From Candidatus Levyibacteriota bacterium (lineage in GTDB: Bacteria > Patescibacteriota > Microgenomatia > Levybacterales > GWA1-39-11), in the NCBI GenBank assembly GCA_018062815.1, contig JAGORM010000005.1, positions 1-51,430 of the forward strand: 51,430 nucleotides of DNA, in the 5' to 3' direction. The notes beneath the pieces were generated by a model. It ran no database searches. It had not been told where the DNA came from and was given only the letters and a program-made list of their open reading frames with translations. The position numbers were made by a program, and so were the translations under genes. Shown one piece after another: positions 1-7,622 of this stretch (the first letter of the stretch is position 1; every line of letters begins with the position of its first letter).

Positions 1-218
1 ACTCAGATGTATACCCGGTTAGTAACATTTCATGGGAAGAATTTAGAAGAATAGTGGGTGAAACTTGGTCTCCACATTTAAACGCCCCATTTGATCCAAT
101 TGCCACAAAAAAAGCACAGGACCTGAATCTTAAAGTTGTAATTTTAAAAGGAAATGACTTTGAAAATTTAAAAAACTATTTTGATGACAAAGATTTCATA
201 GGTACCACAATAGGATAG
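1..218 (+). CDS. pyrH: UMP kinase, C-terminal fragment (5' end outside window)
   Basis: The frame read from base 3 is open to a TAG at 216-218 and encodes about 71 residues. UMP kinase phosphorylates UMP to UDP with ATP in pyrimidine nucleotide synthesis. The fragment contains NAPFDPIATKKAQDLNLKVV followed by ILKGND, FENLKNYF and a terminal FIGTTIG. This matches the end of the archaeal-type UMP kinases of the amino acid kinase fold (HAPFDPIA, then GxDLxNL, then GTxI). The family is known to be shared by archaea and many CPR bacteria. The start, promoter and upstream neighbours cannot be seen. The identification rests on the C-terminal third only. Confidence 0.8.
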   Translation, partial: SDVYPVSNISWEEFRRIVGETWSPHLNAPFDPIATKKAQDLNLKVVILKGNDFENLKNYFDDKDFIGTTIG

Positions 219-283
219 TAAAAACAGTAATAGGAAATTTCTAGCTTTTAATAATTAGCCTCATGCTATGTCTTAATCCCCTA

Positions 284-312
284 TTGACAGTTGCTATAGG
301 ATTACATACAAT
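284..312 (+). promoter_or_regulatory. Sigma70-type promoter upstream of the 355 gene
   Basis: TTGACA (284-289), a 17 bp spacer and TACAAT (307-312) lie in the gap after the UMP kinase stop. The predicted start is near 319, giving a leader of about 36 nt. A second -10-like box, TATACT (343-348), ends exactly 6 nt before the ATG at 355, but its -35 is poor. Either or both could be used. Confidence 0.6.
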
Positions 313-354
313 TATTTTTTAGTATACAAAATTATCCATTTTTATACTAAATCT

Positions 355-1056
355 ATGCTTAACAGCAAAGAAAACGGCAGAAATATGTCAATTGTTGCAA
401 GAACAGCTCTTGCAACGACTGTTGCGTTTGGTACGCTTACTACTATTAATTACTCCTCACATGTATTAGCTGATGAAAAAGATACAACTCCACCTTTTCA
501 GAATCCAAGACCTGGACTCCAAAATAGAATTACTGTAGGCCAAATAGCAGCTGACCAATCCTCAGAACGCATAAATCCAAGAACAGAAGCTCAGAATATG
601 CTTCCATATTCTGTTGAGTTTAACGGTTTTAAAAACACCTTTGATAAATCAGGGTTTTTTGTGGTTAATAATCAAAACGATTGGAAAAACTTATATAGTA
701 AACTTTCAGACAATGAAAACAGTAATGTTCCAAAAATTGATTTTTCAAAAGAATCTGTAGGAGTAGTGGTATTAAAACAAAAGGGAGAATATACCACGCT
801 TAGCGTTGTATCTACAAAAGAGCAGGAAAATAGAGTAGCAATGATAACCCGCTCAAAAACAGATAAAGAAGCTCTATGCATGGATCCGTCAGAATTAGCA
901 AAGAAAGAAGAAACTGCAGCCGTATTAGTTGTTAGGACATTAAAGGTGGCTGATAAACCTCTTACCATACTTCAGCTTGAAAATTTAGGCAACACAAACA
1001 TAAATCCTTGCGATATAACCCCGCCACCATCAAATACGCGTACTCACGGAAATTAA
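355..1056 (+). CDS. Exported protein, possible PrcB_C-like domain
   Basis: This 233-residue protein has an N-terminal signal: a basic stretch, a hydrophobic run (about residues 15-35) and an A-D junction in VLADEKD that suits signal peptidase I. The mature part starts with a proline-rich segment. From about residue 100 it has a compact domain containing NDWKNLYSKL, PKIDFSKESVGVVVLKQKGE and AAVLVVRTLKV. That order (W-x-x-L, then P-x-IDF-x-KE followed by a beta strand) resembles the PrcB C-terminal / protease-complex family, but the match is by eye. The tail is Pro/Asn-rich with a lone Cys pair (residues about 177 and 219). No enzyme motif is visible. An alternative ATG at 385 would still keep the signal peptide. 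Confidence 0.6.
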   Translation: MLNSKENGRNMSIVARTALATTVAFGTLTTINYSSHVLADEKDTTPPFQNPRPGLQNRITVGQIAADQSSERINPRTEAQNMLPYSVEFNGFKNTFDKSGFFVVNNQNDWKNLYSKLSDNENSNVPKIDFSKESVGVVVLKQKGEYTTLSVVSTKEQENRVAMITRSKTDKEALCMDPSELAKKEETAAVLVVRTLKVADKPLTILQLENLGNTNINPCDITPPPSNTRTHGN

Positions 1057-1069
1057 CCGCTTTATTTTC

Positions 1070-1098
1070 TTGACATGCCCTGTAAAATGTACTACGCT
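1070..1098 (+). promoter_or_regulatory. Promoter predicting a leaderless mRNA for the 1105 gene
   Basis: TTGACA (1070-1075), a 17 bp spacer and TACGCT (1093-1098). The -10 ends 6 nt before the ATG at 1105, so transcription should begin at the start codon itself. No Shine-Dalgarno sequence is present. Confidence 0.6.
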
Positions 1099-1104
1099 TA
1101 ATTC

Positions 1105-1560
1105 ATGAATAGAATCACATTCAAGAAAATAGTAGCTATTTCAATAGTTGAATTATTAATTGTTACCGTTGCACTATTACTTTTTAACTTTATTTACTCT
1201 CAAAAAGGAAGTCAATTATTGTCTAAACCCTCAACTGCTTTTAATACACCACAAAAAGGAATTGTCGCAAATATTATAAATGATAGTCCCATTATAATAT
1301 CAGGTGAAGGTACATTTATCCTGTTTGGAAAAGTCAAAAATGTCTCTGAAAAAAACTCTATAGTAACAGTAACATACACAGATCAAAGCTTTCTTCCTGT
1401 ATGGTTAAACTCTCAAAGCATGGTTTATAGAATTAAAAATGAGAAAAAGGAGATTATCAAAGCAAATCAAATTAAAACAAATGATACTATTACGCTAAAG
1501 GCGCTTTATAATTTTAAGGAAAACACATGGATGACTCAAAGCCCAATTAACGTACAATGA
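1105..1560 (+). CDS. Membrane-anchored protein of unknown function
   Basis: The protein has 151 residues with one N-terminal membrane segment (about residues 10-30) after a short basic stretch, so it is a type II or signal-anchor topology. The rest (about 120 residues) is predicted extracytoplasmic and beta-rich, with FILFGKVKNVSEKNSIVTVTY suggesting a small beta-barrel or OB-like fold. I do not recognise a family. Its stop overlaps the start of the large surface protein (ATGA at 1557-1560), so the two are translationally coupled and may work together, for example as an assembly partner of that surface protein. That role is inference from position only. Confidence 0.6.
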   Translation: MNRITFKKIVAISIVELLIVTVALLLFNFIYSQKGSQLLSKPSTAFNTPQKGIVANIINDSPIIISGEGTFILFGKVKNVSEKNSIVTVTYTDQSFLPVWLNSQSMVYRIKNEKKEIIKANQIKTNDTITLKALYNFKENTWMTQSPINVQ

Positions 1561-4145
1561 ATGTAGAAGTTTTTCGTCTCCTATATCGTAAATTTTTTAT
1601 ACTGTTTTTATTTACTGTAGCTTTCTTAATTTCACCACAATTGGTCGATGCACAAAATTCAGGAGGTGATCCACCATCTCAAACATGCGAATCAAGTGGA
1701 GGACAATGGGGAATGGATACGGGATGCAATTCTTCAGGATGTTGGACTATTCGCGGATGTATCTATGGCGGGCCACCTTTACCTCTACAGGGGGTAGCAT
1801 TTATAGACAAGAATCACGATCACATATATAACCCGCCTGATGTAGATCCTGAGACTGGGTTGCCATTTTTCACGGAAACAACTGATACTCTGATAGGAAA
1901 TGTTGGAAACGTAGCTATTTGGAATCCCGCAAATGGTCCAATACAAAGTAGTACTCCCCAATTCCCAATTGACTCAACGGGTTATTTTGAAACCAAAAAT
2001 TCTACCACTACCTATGTACCATCCCAAGCACTCCCCCTTACTTATATCCCCAACAGCACCACAACCCCGCCATTTGTAGGCTGGAGCTTATCATATGAAG
2101 TCTCTGAGTGCTATAATTTTTCATGCCAAGGAGGGGGAAACATGTTTATACCAGGATATACCGCTAACCCTTCTGGATTTGGCGCACAAGGGAATAAACT
2201 TTTAACGGCGTATATAATCTTTGACGGGCCATATGAGGTATCAGGAGCTATGTGGTACGACAAAAACGGAGACGGTGTAAAAAACGGATACTGGTTCTAT
2301 ATTGACCAAAATGGGAATAATGCCAAAGATACCTCTGAACCCTCCAGAAATTGCACAAGTACTTCTGATCCTGCTTGTTCTTCCTGGAGACTATGGTACA
2401 TTGACAGCGAAAATATACAGCCCGGAACGGGCGGAAGTTTTTCTACAAGCCCATACACCATTTCTTATTCTGCCGCAGGAACATATCAAATAAATGCAAG
2501 CATTCCCCCTGGATATACGCTAAGAAATGTGCCTGGGAATACAAATCCAAGAAGTGTGACCGTCAACGCCAATCTTACAAACGTCAACTTTGAGCTAGCT
2601 AGTGTATCTACCCCTCAGTGTGCGGGAAGTGGAGCAGGATTAAGTGTAAATCCTACGGGAGTGTATGCAAGAAATGGAAGTTATGCCACCTTTACGGTTG
2701 GACCATGCACCCCTTTAACACCTACACCACAGTATAGATGGCCAACACCTACCGCAGGAGTTTTCCCCACTCCTACGTGCGGAGTAAACTGTGTATATCA
2801 ACCCCCACCATCTGTGTGTTCTGTTCAAACCATAACCCAATCTGTTGAGGTATCAAACGGAGGGGGAGCCTCAACGTATAGTGCAAGCCTTGCCATTCTG
2901 CCATATAACCAGGCAACAGGAGTTGTCTACACTGATACAGGAAACAATAATTGCAGCAGTGGCGAAACAGTAAAACCCAATACCCAGGTACTACTGGTGG
3001 ACGGAGGGAGTGGTGTAACAAGCGATTCAACAAACACTAATAGTAGTGGGGTATATACCTTAACTGATACAGTTGCGTGCTCAAACAAGCATATTATCAT
3101 TCCTGGTCAAACCATAAAGCGGGTGCGCCCAGATGGTGGAGCATGGAGTTCAACCGGATTTACCGGATCAGACTACGGCCCCTTTACCTTTACAACGCCT
3201 GTCAAAACTGTGGACTTTTGCCTAGGAGGATTTGACCCATGGTACCAAACAGATAAGGGAGATGTACGGTTTGTAAACTTGTTTAATGCGCTTCCCACAA
3301 GCTCTAGCTATGCATCAACTGAAACATTGTACCCATCAGTTTTCTTCTCCTCTGCATCAACCCCTGACTTTAATGGAGGAAACGCCTCAACACTTAACTG
3401 GCAGATAGGACGGGAATACACATATAACAAAGTGTCCGCAGGAACATTAGGGGGGATGTCATATACCTTTTATGATTCCCAGACAAAAAAGAAAAATGTT
3501 TCAGTTCTAGCACTACCAGGATGCCCCGCAAATCCAGACGGAACACCTGCCAGTGGTAACTGCACGCTTAACTTTTCCTCCATCGCAGCAAGCCCTAAAC
3601 TCCCAAGCGGAGTGTATAAAGTGTTAGGAAACCTAACGATACAAAACACATACGCAATAACACAATCTGATCAACACGTAGTGATTTTAGTTCAGGGAGA
3701 AACATTCATAGGGGATACGACAACTCCCGCATCAATTACTACCGCTCCCGCTTTGGGAAATTTGTTCATACTGGCATCTAAAGGAACCATGCACATATCT
3801 CCACTTGTAGGAACCTCAAATTATGTACAGAATGGCGCATCTTCCGTAACTCAATTGGACGGATACTACACATCAGAGGGAAGTATAGGAATTGAAAGTA
3901 ATGCCGACTGTTCAGCTTCAACTCCTGTTTTAGACCTAAGACTGAATATGGGAGGTATGGTAACTGCAAATTCACTGCACCCACTGCAAACAGGACAAAG
4001 CGGACGAGTGGTTAACTACAGAACACTATGCAATACAAATGCCACTTCCCCTAGCTTTTTTGTGAAGTATAGGGCTGACTTCCTCACTCAAATGACTGAC
4101 TTCTACAAGACTACCTTGAAGACGTTTAAAGAAGTGGCACCGTAG
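1557..4145 (+). CDS. Large secreted surface protein with SdrD B-like repeats
   Basis: The 862-residue protein begins with a signal peptide ending near VDA|QN (residue 32). At least three segments resemble SdrD B-type (calcium-binding, Ig-like) repeats: GVAFIDKNHDHIYNPPDVDP (about 78-97), SGAMWYDKNGDGVKNGY with IDQNGNNAKDTSEP (about 228-262), and GVVYTDTGNNNCSSGE with a following VLLVDGG (about 455-485). The DxNxDG runs are typical acidic Ca2+-loop sequences. Cysteines are frequent, so disulfides are likely. The C-terminal approximately 300 residues form a separate beta-rich region ending in YRADFLTQMTDFYKTTLKTF and then EVAP, with no LPxTG sortase motif or C-terminal membrane helix. It is probably a cell-surface or pilus-associated adhesin. 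It is coupled to the anchored protein upstream. Confidence 0.75.
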   Translation: MNVEVFRLLYRKFFILFLFTVAFLISPQLVDAQNSGGDPPSQTCESSGGQWGMDTGCNSSGCWTIRGCIYGGPPLPLQGVAFIDKNHDHIYNPPDVDPETGLPFFTETTDTLIGNVGNVAIWNPANGPIQSSTPQFPIDSTGYFETKNSTTTYVPSQALPLTYIPNSTTTPPFVGWSLSYEVSECYNFSCQGGGNMFIPGYTANPSGFGAQGNKLLTAYIIFDGPYEVSGAMWYDKNGDGVKNGYWFYIDQNGNNAKDTSEPSRNCTSTSDPACSSWRLWYIDSENIQPGTGGSFSTSPYTISYSAAGTYQINASIPPGYTLRNVPGNTNPRSVTVNANLTNVNFELASVSTPQCAGSGAGLSVNPTGVYARNGSYATFTVGPCTPLTPTPQYRWPTPTAGVFPTPTCGVNCVYQPPPSVCSVQTITQSVEVSNGGGASTYSASLAILPYNQATGVVYTDTGNNNCSSGETVKPNTQVLLVDGGSGVTSDSTNTNSSGVYTLTDTVACSNKHIIIPGQTIKRVRPDGGAWSSTGFTGSDYGPFTFTTPVKTVDFCLGGFDPWYQTDKGDVRFVNLFNALPTSSSYASTETLYPSVFFSSASTPDFNGGNASTLNWQIGREYTYNKVSAGTLGGMSYTFYDSQTKKKNVSVLALPGCPANPDGTPASGNCTLNFSSIAASPKLPSGVYKVLGNLTIQNTYAITQSDQHVVILVQGETFIGDTTTPASITTAPALGNLFILASKGTMHISPLVGTSNYVQNGASSVTQLDGYYTSEGSIGIESNADCSASTPVLDLRLNMGGMVTANSLHPLQTGQSGRVVNYRTLCNTNATSPSFFVKYRADFLTQMTDFYKTTLKTFKEVAP

Positions 4146-4156
4146 GAGAAAAATCC

Positions 4157-4185
4157 TTGTTTATAGCCATAATTTATGGTAAACT
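4157..4185 (+). promoter_or_regulatory. Promoter of rpsP-khpA-trmD
   Basis: TTGTTT (4157-4162), a 17 bp spacer and TAAACT (4180-4185). The predicted start is at about 4192, leaving only 2-3 nt before the ATG at 4195. This supports 4195 over the in-frame ATG at 4186, which would lie upstream of the transcript start. Confidence 0.45.
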
Positions 4186-4194
4186 ATGGATTAT

Positions 4195-4437
4195 ATGGCA
4201 CTAGTAATACGATTTTCAAACGACGGAAAGCGCGGAGAACGCAAATATAAGCTTGTTGTTGCAGAAAAACGCTCCAGAAGAGACGGAAGACCCATTGAAT
4301 TATTGGGGCACTATGAAAAAAGGGTTGGGGGAATAGTTGAAAAAAAGATAAAACAAGACAGGGTAAACTACTGGATTTCCCAAGGAGCACAACCATCTGT
4401 TGGAGCAAAAAAGATACTGGAAGAGAAAAAAAACTAA
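4195..4437 (+). CDS. rpsP: 30S ribosomal protein bS16
   Basis: bS16 binds 16S rRNA during assembly of the 30S body. The 80-residue reading begins MALVIRFSNDGKRGERKYKL and continues VVAEKRSRRDGRPIELLGHYEK, which is the signature of this family (R-K-Y-x-L-V-V-A-x-x-R-S-x-R-D-G-R-x-I-E-x-L-G-x-Y). Length is normal. The in-frame ATG at 4186 would add three residues, but family alignment and the promoter position both favour 4195. It is followed after 3 nt by a KH-domain gene and then trmD, the gene order rpsP-khpA-trmD that is widely conserved in bacteria. Confidence 0.95.
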   Translation: MALVIRFSNDGKRGERKYKLVVAEKRSRRDGRPIELLGHYEKRVGGIVEKKIKQDRVNYWISQGAQPSVGAKKILEEKKN

Positions 4438-4440
4438 CAT

Positions 4441-4665
4441 ATGCAAGACTTACTAACTTATATTCTTGACTCTATAATAGAAGGTGAATATACCATAACG
4501 GAAGAGGAAGATAATGGATTTATTGTCTATAAGATAAGTCCGCCCCAAGATCAAATTGGCAGAATTATAGGCAAAAATGGAAAAACAATTCACGCAATAA
4601 AAACACTTCTTAAAGTACGCGCTGTCCGTGAAAACGTAAAAATAGATATCCAAATCGCAGAGTAA
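4441..4665 (+). CDS. khpA: KH-domain RNA-binding protein KhpA
   Basis: This 74-residue single type II KH-domain protein has the GxxG loop inside IGRIIGKNGKTIHAIKTLLK (about residues 40-58), the RNA-contacting motif of the YlqC/KhpA family. KhpA is known in Firmicutes to bind small RNAs, usually with KhpB, and to influence cell division and envelope homeostasis. It lies between rpsP and trmD, the standard place for khpA. The start ATG at 4441 is three bases after the rpsP stop, implying co-transcription and probably coupled translation. No partner KhpB is visible in the window. Confidence 0.9.
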   Translation: MQDLLTYILDSIIEGEYTITEEEDNGFIVYKISPPQDQIGRIIGKNGKTIHAIKTLLKVRAVRENVKIDIQIAE

Positions 4666-4713
4666 ATAAAAGGCTAAATTTTACTATTTTTTATCAAAAA
4701 TCCTCAGCTACCT

Positions 4714-5394
4714 ATGCACATTTCAGTCATAACACTATTTCCAAAAATGTTTTCAAATGTTCTTGACGCTTCAATTTTAAAAAGAGCACAAGAAAAGAAA
4801 AAGGTAACAATTGAAATAATAGATTTACGACAATTCGGAATAGGAAAGCACAAGAGCGTAGATGACAAACCATATGGGGGAGGGGCAGGCATGCTTTTAC
4901 GGGTGGATGTACTTCATAAAGCAATTATGCATATAAAGTCTACTCATCCAGATACAACAGTTATTTTACTTGGACCAAAAGGTACTTCTTTTACCCAAGA
5001 AACAGCTGAAAATCTAACGAAAAAAAGAGATATAACACTAATCTGCGGACATTATGAAGGAATTGATGCCAGAACATATAAATATATTGATTCTGAAATT
5101 TCTTTGGGTGATTTTGTTTTAACAGGTGGGGAGATTCCCGCAATGGCAGTAATTGATGCTGTAACCAGGATTATTCCAGGAGTGCTAGGAAAAGATGAAT
5201 CATTTCAGAACGAATCATTTACTTCTAAAAAGGGCAAAAGGGGGCTAGAAGGACATCACTACACAAGACCCAATGAGTATGATGGTGAAAGTGTCCCTAC
5301 GGAACTTTTATCGGGCGATCCGTTAGTCGTGGGAGATTTTAGAGAAAAAACGGCAATCTCTGAAACGCTTGAGAAAAGACCTGATCTCTATTGA
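4714..5394 (+). CDS. trmD: tRNA (guanine37-N1)-methyltransferase
   Basis: TrmD methylates G37 next to the anticodon using S-adenosylmethionine and prevents +1 frameshifting. The 226-residue protein has the SPOUT-class signatures: VDDKPYGGGAGMLLRVDVL (about 50-68), the trefoil-knot SAM site ICGHYEGIDARTYKYIDSE followed by SLGDFVLTGGE (about 109-140), and GVLGKDESFQNESF (about 155-168). Length is normal. It follows khpA after 48 nt that contain no strong signal. Its stop codon overlaps, in convergent orientation, the stop of the pilO-like gene (CTATTGA, 5388-5394), so neither gene has room for its own intrinsic terminator here. Confidence 0.96.
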   Translation: MHISVITLFPKMFSNVLDASILKRAQEKKKVTIEIIDLRQFGIGKHKSVDDKPYGGGAGMLLRVDVLHKAIMHIKSTHPDTTVILLGPKGTSFTQETAENLTKKRDITLICGHYEGIDARTYKYIDSEISLGDFVLTGGEIPAMAVIDAVTRIIPGVLGKDESFQNESFTSKKGKRGLEGHHYTRPNEYDGESVPTELLSGDPLVVGDFREKTAISETLEKRPDLY

Positions 5395-6032
5395 CCCTCA
5401 ACTTGTGGTAGTTCTTGCATCAGCTTATTTTCAGCAGCAGTAAATGGTGTAACTATATCAGATTGAAGCTTATTCAAGTCAAATGGCTTGTAATAAAATA
5501 TGACATCAACGTCCGCAAGCCCTTGATTCATTCTTATTTTTACAATTTTTGACAGTGGTGCTTCATTTAATAACTCTCTTGCAAACGCCTGAACACCATT
5601 TCTGTCTAAACCCGCAAGAGATAGATTTACAGTAATATACGGCACTCCAGTTGTAGTCTCACCTTCGGCGACACCTTTCTTAAATACGCCTCCTACCTTT
5701 ACCGTGAAACCGTTAATTGAAACTTGAGAGTTTGAGGCACTTGCTGTTAATGCAAGGTACATATTTTGCACGCTTTTTGTACTAGGAAGCGCGTTTGTAG
5801 TCTTTAGAAAATCATCCTCAATTTGAGATTCAGATAATTGATTAATCGTACCTACAGAAGTCTTATATGCCACGAGCTTTTCTTGCTCAGCTTGTAGTGC
5901 GCTTTGCGCATCAATAACTGCCCCGATCTGCGGAATTGTTACCTGCAATAGAATAAAAAGTGATCCAAGCAAAAACAAAGTTGCCAAAACCAACGACTTG
6001 TGCCGATTATAAAAAAGTGTAAAGTCTTCCAT
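5388..6032 (-). CDS. pilO: Type IV pilus assembly protein PilO-like
   Basis: This 214-residue protein has a short cytoplasmic N-terminus, one membrane helix (about residues 15-35), a coiled-coil-prone stretch (SALQAEQEKLVAYKTSVGTI) and a C-terminal alpha/beta (ferredoxin-like) domain. That is the architecture of PilO, which dimerises with PilN to form the inner-membrane alignment complex connecting the motor to the pilus base. Sequence identity to classical PilO is low and the call relies on topology plus its place as the last gene of a pilM-pilN-pilO run. PilP and the secretin PilQ are absent from the cluster, as expected for a cell without an outer membrane. Confidence 0.75.
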   Translation of the reverse strand: MEDFTLFYNRHKSLVLATLFLLGSLFILLQVTIPQIGAVIDAQSALQAEQEKLVAYKTSVGTINQLSESQIEDDFLKTTNALPSTKSVQNMYLALTASASNSQVSINGFTVKVGGVFKKGVAEGETTTGVPYITVNLSLAGLDRNGVQAFARELLNEAPLSKIVKIRMNQGLADVDVIFYYKPFDLNKLQSDIVTPFTAAENKLMQELPQVEGQ

Positions 6033-6583
6033 TAATTAATAGATGTATTAAATGTAATTTTTATATCAGAACTATAGCTTGTACCTTTTGAACTTAATCC
6101 AAAAGATTGTATTTCAATCTTTTTAACCTGTGAACCTTTTTTCCCTGGAAGCGCAACAAGATCAGAATTTAAAAATGAATTTAAAACAGAAAGACTTTTA
6201 GATGAAATGGTAATATTCATTACTGTATCTATCATTTCCAGTTTATCAAGTGAGACGGCAGAAGGGATACTTGAAAGTACTGCTTCAAGACGACTTTCTG
6301 GTACAGAGTTGTTTGGTATTATTCTTTTAATTGTATTTAATCTTTCCTTAGTTGTCAGTATTTTTATTTTCTTGTCTTGATCCGATTTTAATACAGATAG
6401 TTCTTTGTTCTGATTAGATATAGTATTTGATATGCTTGATTTAAGAAAAAATAAATATAGAAGAATTAAGACAGTTATAAGCACAAGAATAAGAAGCACT
6501 AAAATACTAAGGTAAAAAAATGATGCCTTCTTTTTAACCTGCAACTTGTCGGTCTTGATTAGATTTACTGTATCTTGAGTCAT
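6032..6583 (-). CDS. pilN: Type IV pilus assembly protein PilN-like
   Basis: The 183-residue protein has a basic N-terminus (KTDKLQVKKK), a long membrane helix (about 22-48), a helical stalk (NQNKELSVLKSDQDKKIKIL) and a small C-terminal domain with the PilN pattern VPESRLEAVLSSIPSAVSLD, in which the L-P-x-x-V-x-L-x-x-(I/M) element is typical. PilN's cytoplasmic N-terminus normally binds PilM. The classical INLLP-like PilM-binding motif is not obvious; TVNLIKTD at residues 5-12 is the nearest. The start lies 4 nt after the pilM stop and the stop abuts the pilO start. Confidence 0.75.
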   Translation of the reverse strand: MTQDTVNLIKTDKLQVKKKASFFYLSILVLLILVLITVLILLYLFFLKSSISNTISNQNKELSVLKSDQDKKIKILTTKERLNTIKRIIPNNSVPESRLEAVLSSIPSAVSLDKLEMIDTVMNITISSKSLSVLNSFLNSDLVALPGKKGSQVKKIEIQSFGLSSKGTSYSSDIKITFNTSIN

Positions 6584-6587
6584 ATAT

Positions 6588-7619
6588 CTATGTTACTATA
6601 TCTCGCAAAGCAAGTCCTACTACAACGTTATAACTGGGTGCCTCCTGTAGCACCTCCTCTGGAACATTTGAGATTCTGTGCAATACAAAAGTATTTCCTA
6701 CTGTTGTTGTTAAACCCAAAGATTCAGTGAAGAATTGCTCAATACCGGGTAAAAGCGCTGTTCCTCCTGAAAGCACAACCTTATTTACTAGTGCGTTTTT
6801 ATTTTTTTCTTTATAGGTAAGTATAGCGCGCTTTATATCCGCGACAATAGCATCTAAAACTGGTCGAAGTGCTGATCCAATTTTTCCTTCAAATGTGTTT
6901 GTCAGACCGTACGTTTTTTTTAATTCTTCAGCTTGCGAGGTGGCAATACCTAAATCGGAAGATATAGCGCGAGTTATAGCAAGCCCGCCAAGTCCAATGG
7001 TCGCAATAAATCGCAAAACACCACTAGCCGTAATAGTTATATTTGTAGATGAAGATCCAAGATGTACTACAAGACACGTTTCATTTGGCGTAAAAAGAGG
7101 AGACAATGCACGTTGTACAGAAATCATTTCTGTCTCAACACTTGAAGGAACAAGTCCTGAAAGAGTGAGTATGTTTTCATATTTTTCCAAAACAGAAGTT
7201 GATGCCGCTATTATCAAAACAGACATAGTTTTTTGACCATCCTTTATGAAGTGGTCTAATATCTGCCAATCAGTTTTAACTTGGTTGAGAGGAAGTGGAA
7301 TATATTGTTCCATCTCAAATGAAAGAGAAGCAGCCAATTCTTTTTCTGATAATTCAGGTGTTTCTATAATTTTTGTATAGACTTGACTTGCCGGAATAGA
7401 AACGTTAACACTTTTTGTCTTTATCTGCGCAATTCCCAGCATCTCATGAATAGATGAAGCTATTGTTTGCTGGTTTAATTGCGATTCTGACAGAATACTT
7501 TTTGCAGTAAAAGGGGATACGGCAATTGCTTCAACCGAAAATTTATTTCCTTCACTTTTTAAAGACACTGATTTTATTGACGTAGTGCCTATATCAAGAC
7601 CAAATGATTTAACTTTCAT
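6588..7619 (-). CDS. pilM: Type IV pilus actin-like ATPase PilM
   Basis: PilM is the cytoplasmic, actin/FtsA-fold member of the pilus alignment complex and binds PilN. The 343-residue sequence opens with VKSFGLDIGTTSIKSVSLK (phosphate-1 loop), has SFEMEQYIPLPLNQVKTDW (about 103-121), typical of PilM, and the second nucleotide loop and hinge VVLSGGTALLPGIEQFF (about 282-298). Length is normal. It starts 3 nt after the LamG-type minor-pilin gene, so the pilM-N-O block is transcribed with it. Confidence 0.92.
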   Translation of the reverse strand: MKVKSFGLDIGTTSIKSVSLKSEGNKFSVEAIAVSPFTAKSILSESQLNQQTIASSIHEMLGIAQIKTKSVNVSIPASQVYTKIIETPELSEKELAASLSFEMEQYIPLPLNQVKTDWQILDHFIKDGQKTMSVLIIAASTSVLEKYENILTLSGLVPSSVETEMISVQRALSPLFTPNETCLVVHLGSSSTNITITASGVLRFIATIGLGGLAITRAISSDLGIATSQAEELKKTYGLTNTFEGKIGSALRPVLDAIVADIKRAILTYKEKNKNALVNKVVLSGGTALLPGIEQFFTESLGLTTTVGNTFVLHRISNVPEEVLQEAPSYNVVVGLALRDIVT

Positions 7620-7622
7620 ATA

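Noticed and set aside
4186-4194. rpsP starting at ATG 4186 (extra Met-Asp-Tyr)
   Set aside because: Family alignment begins at MALVIR, and the best promoter places the transcript start downstream of 4186.
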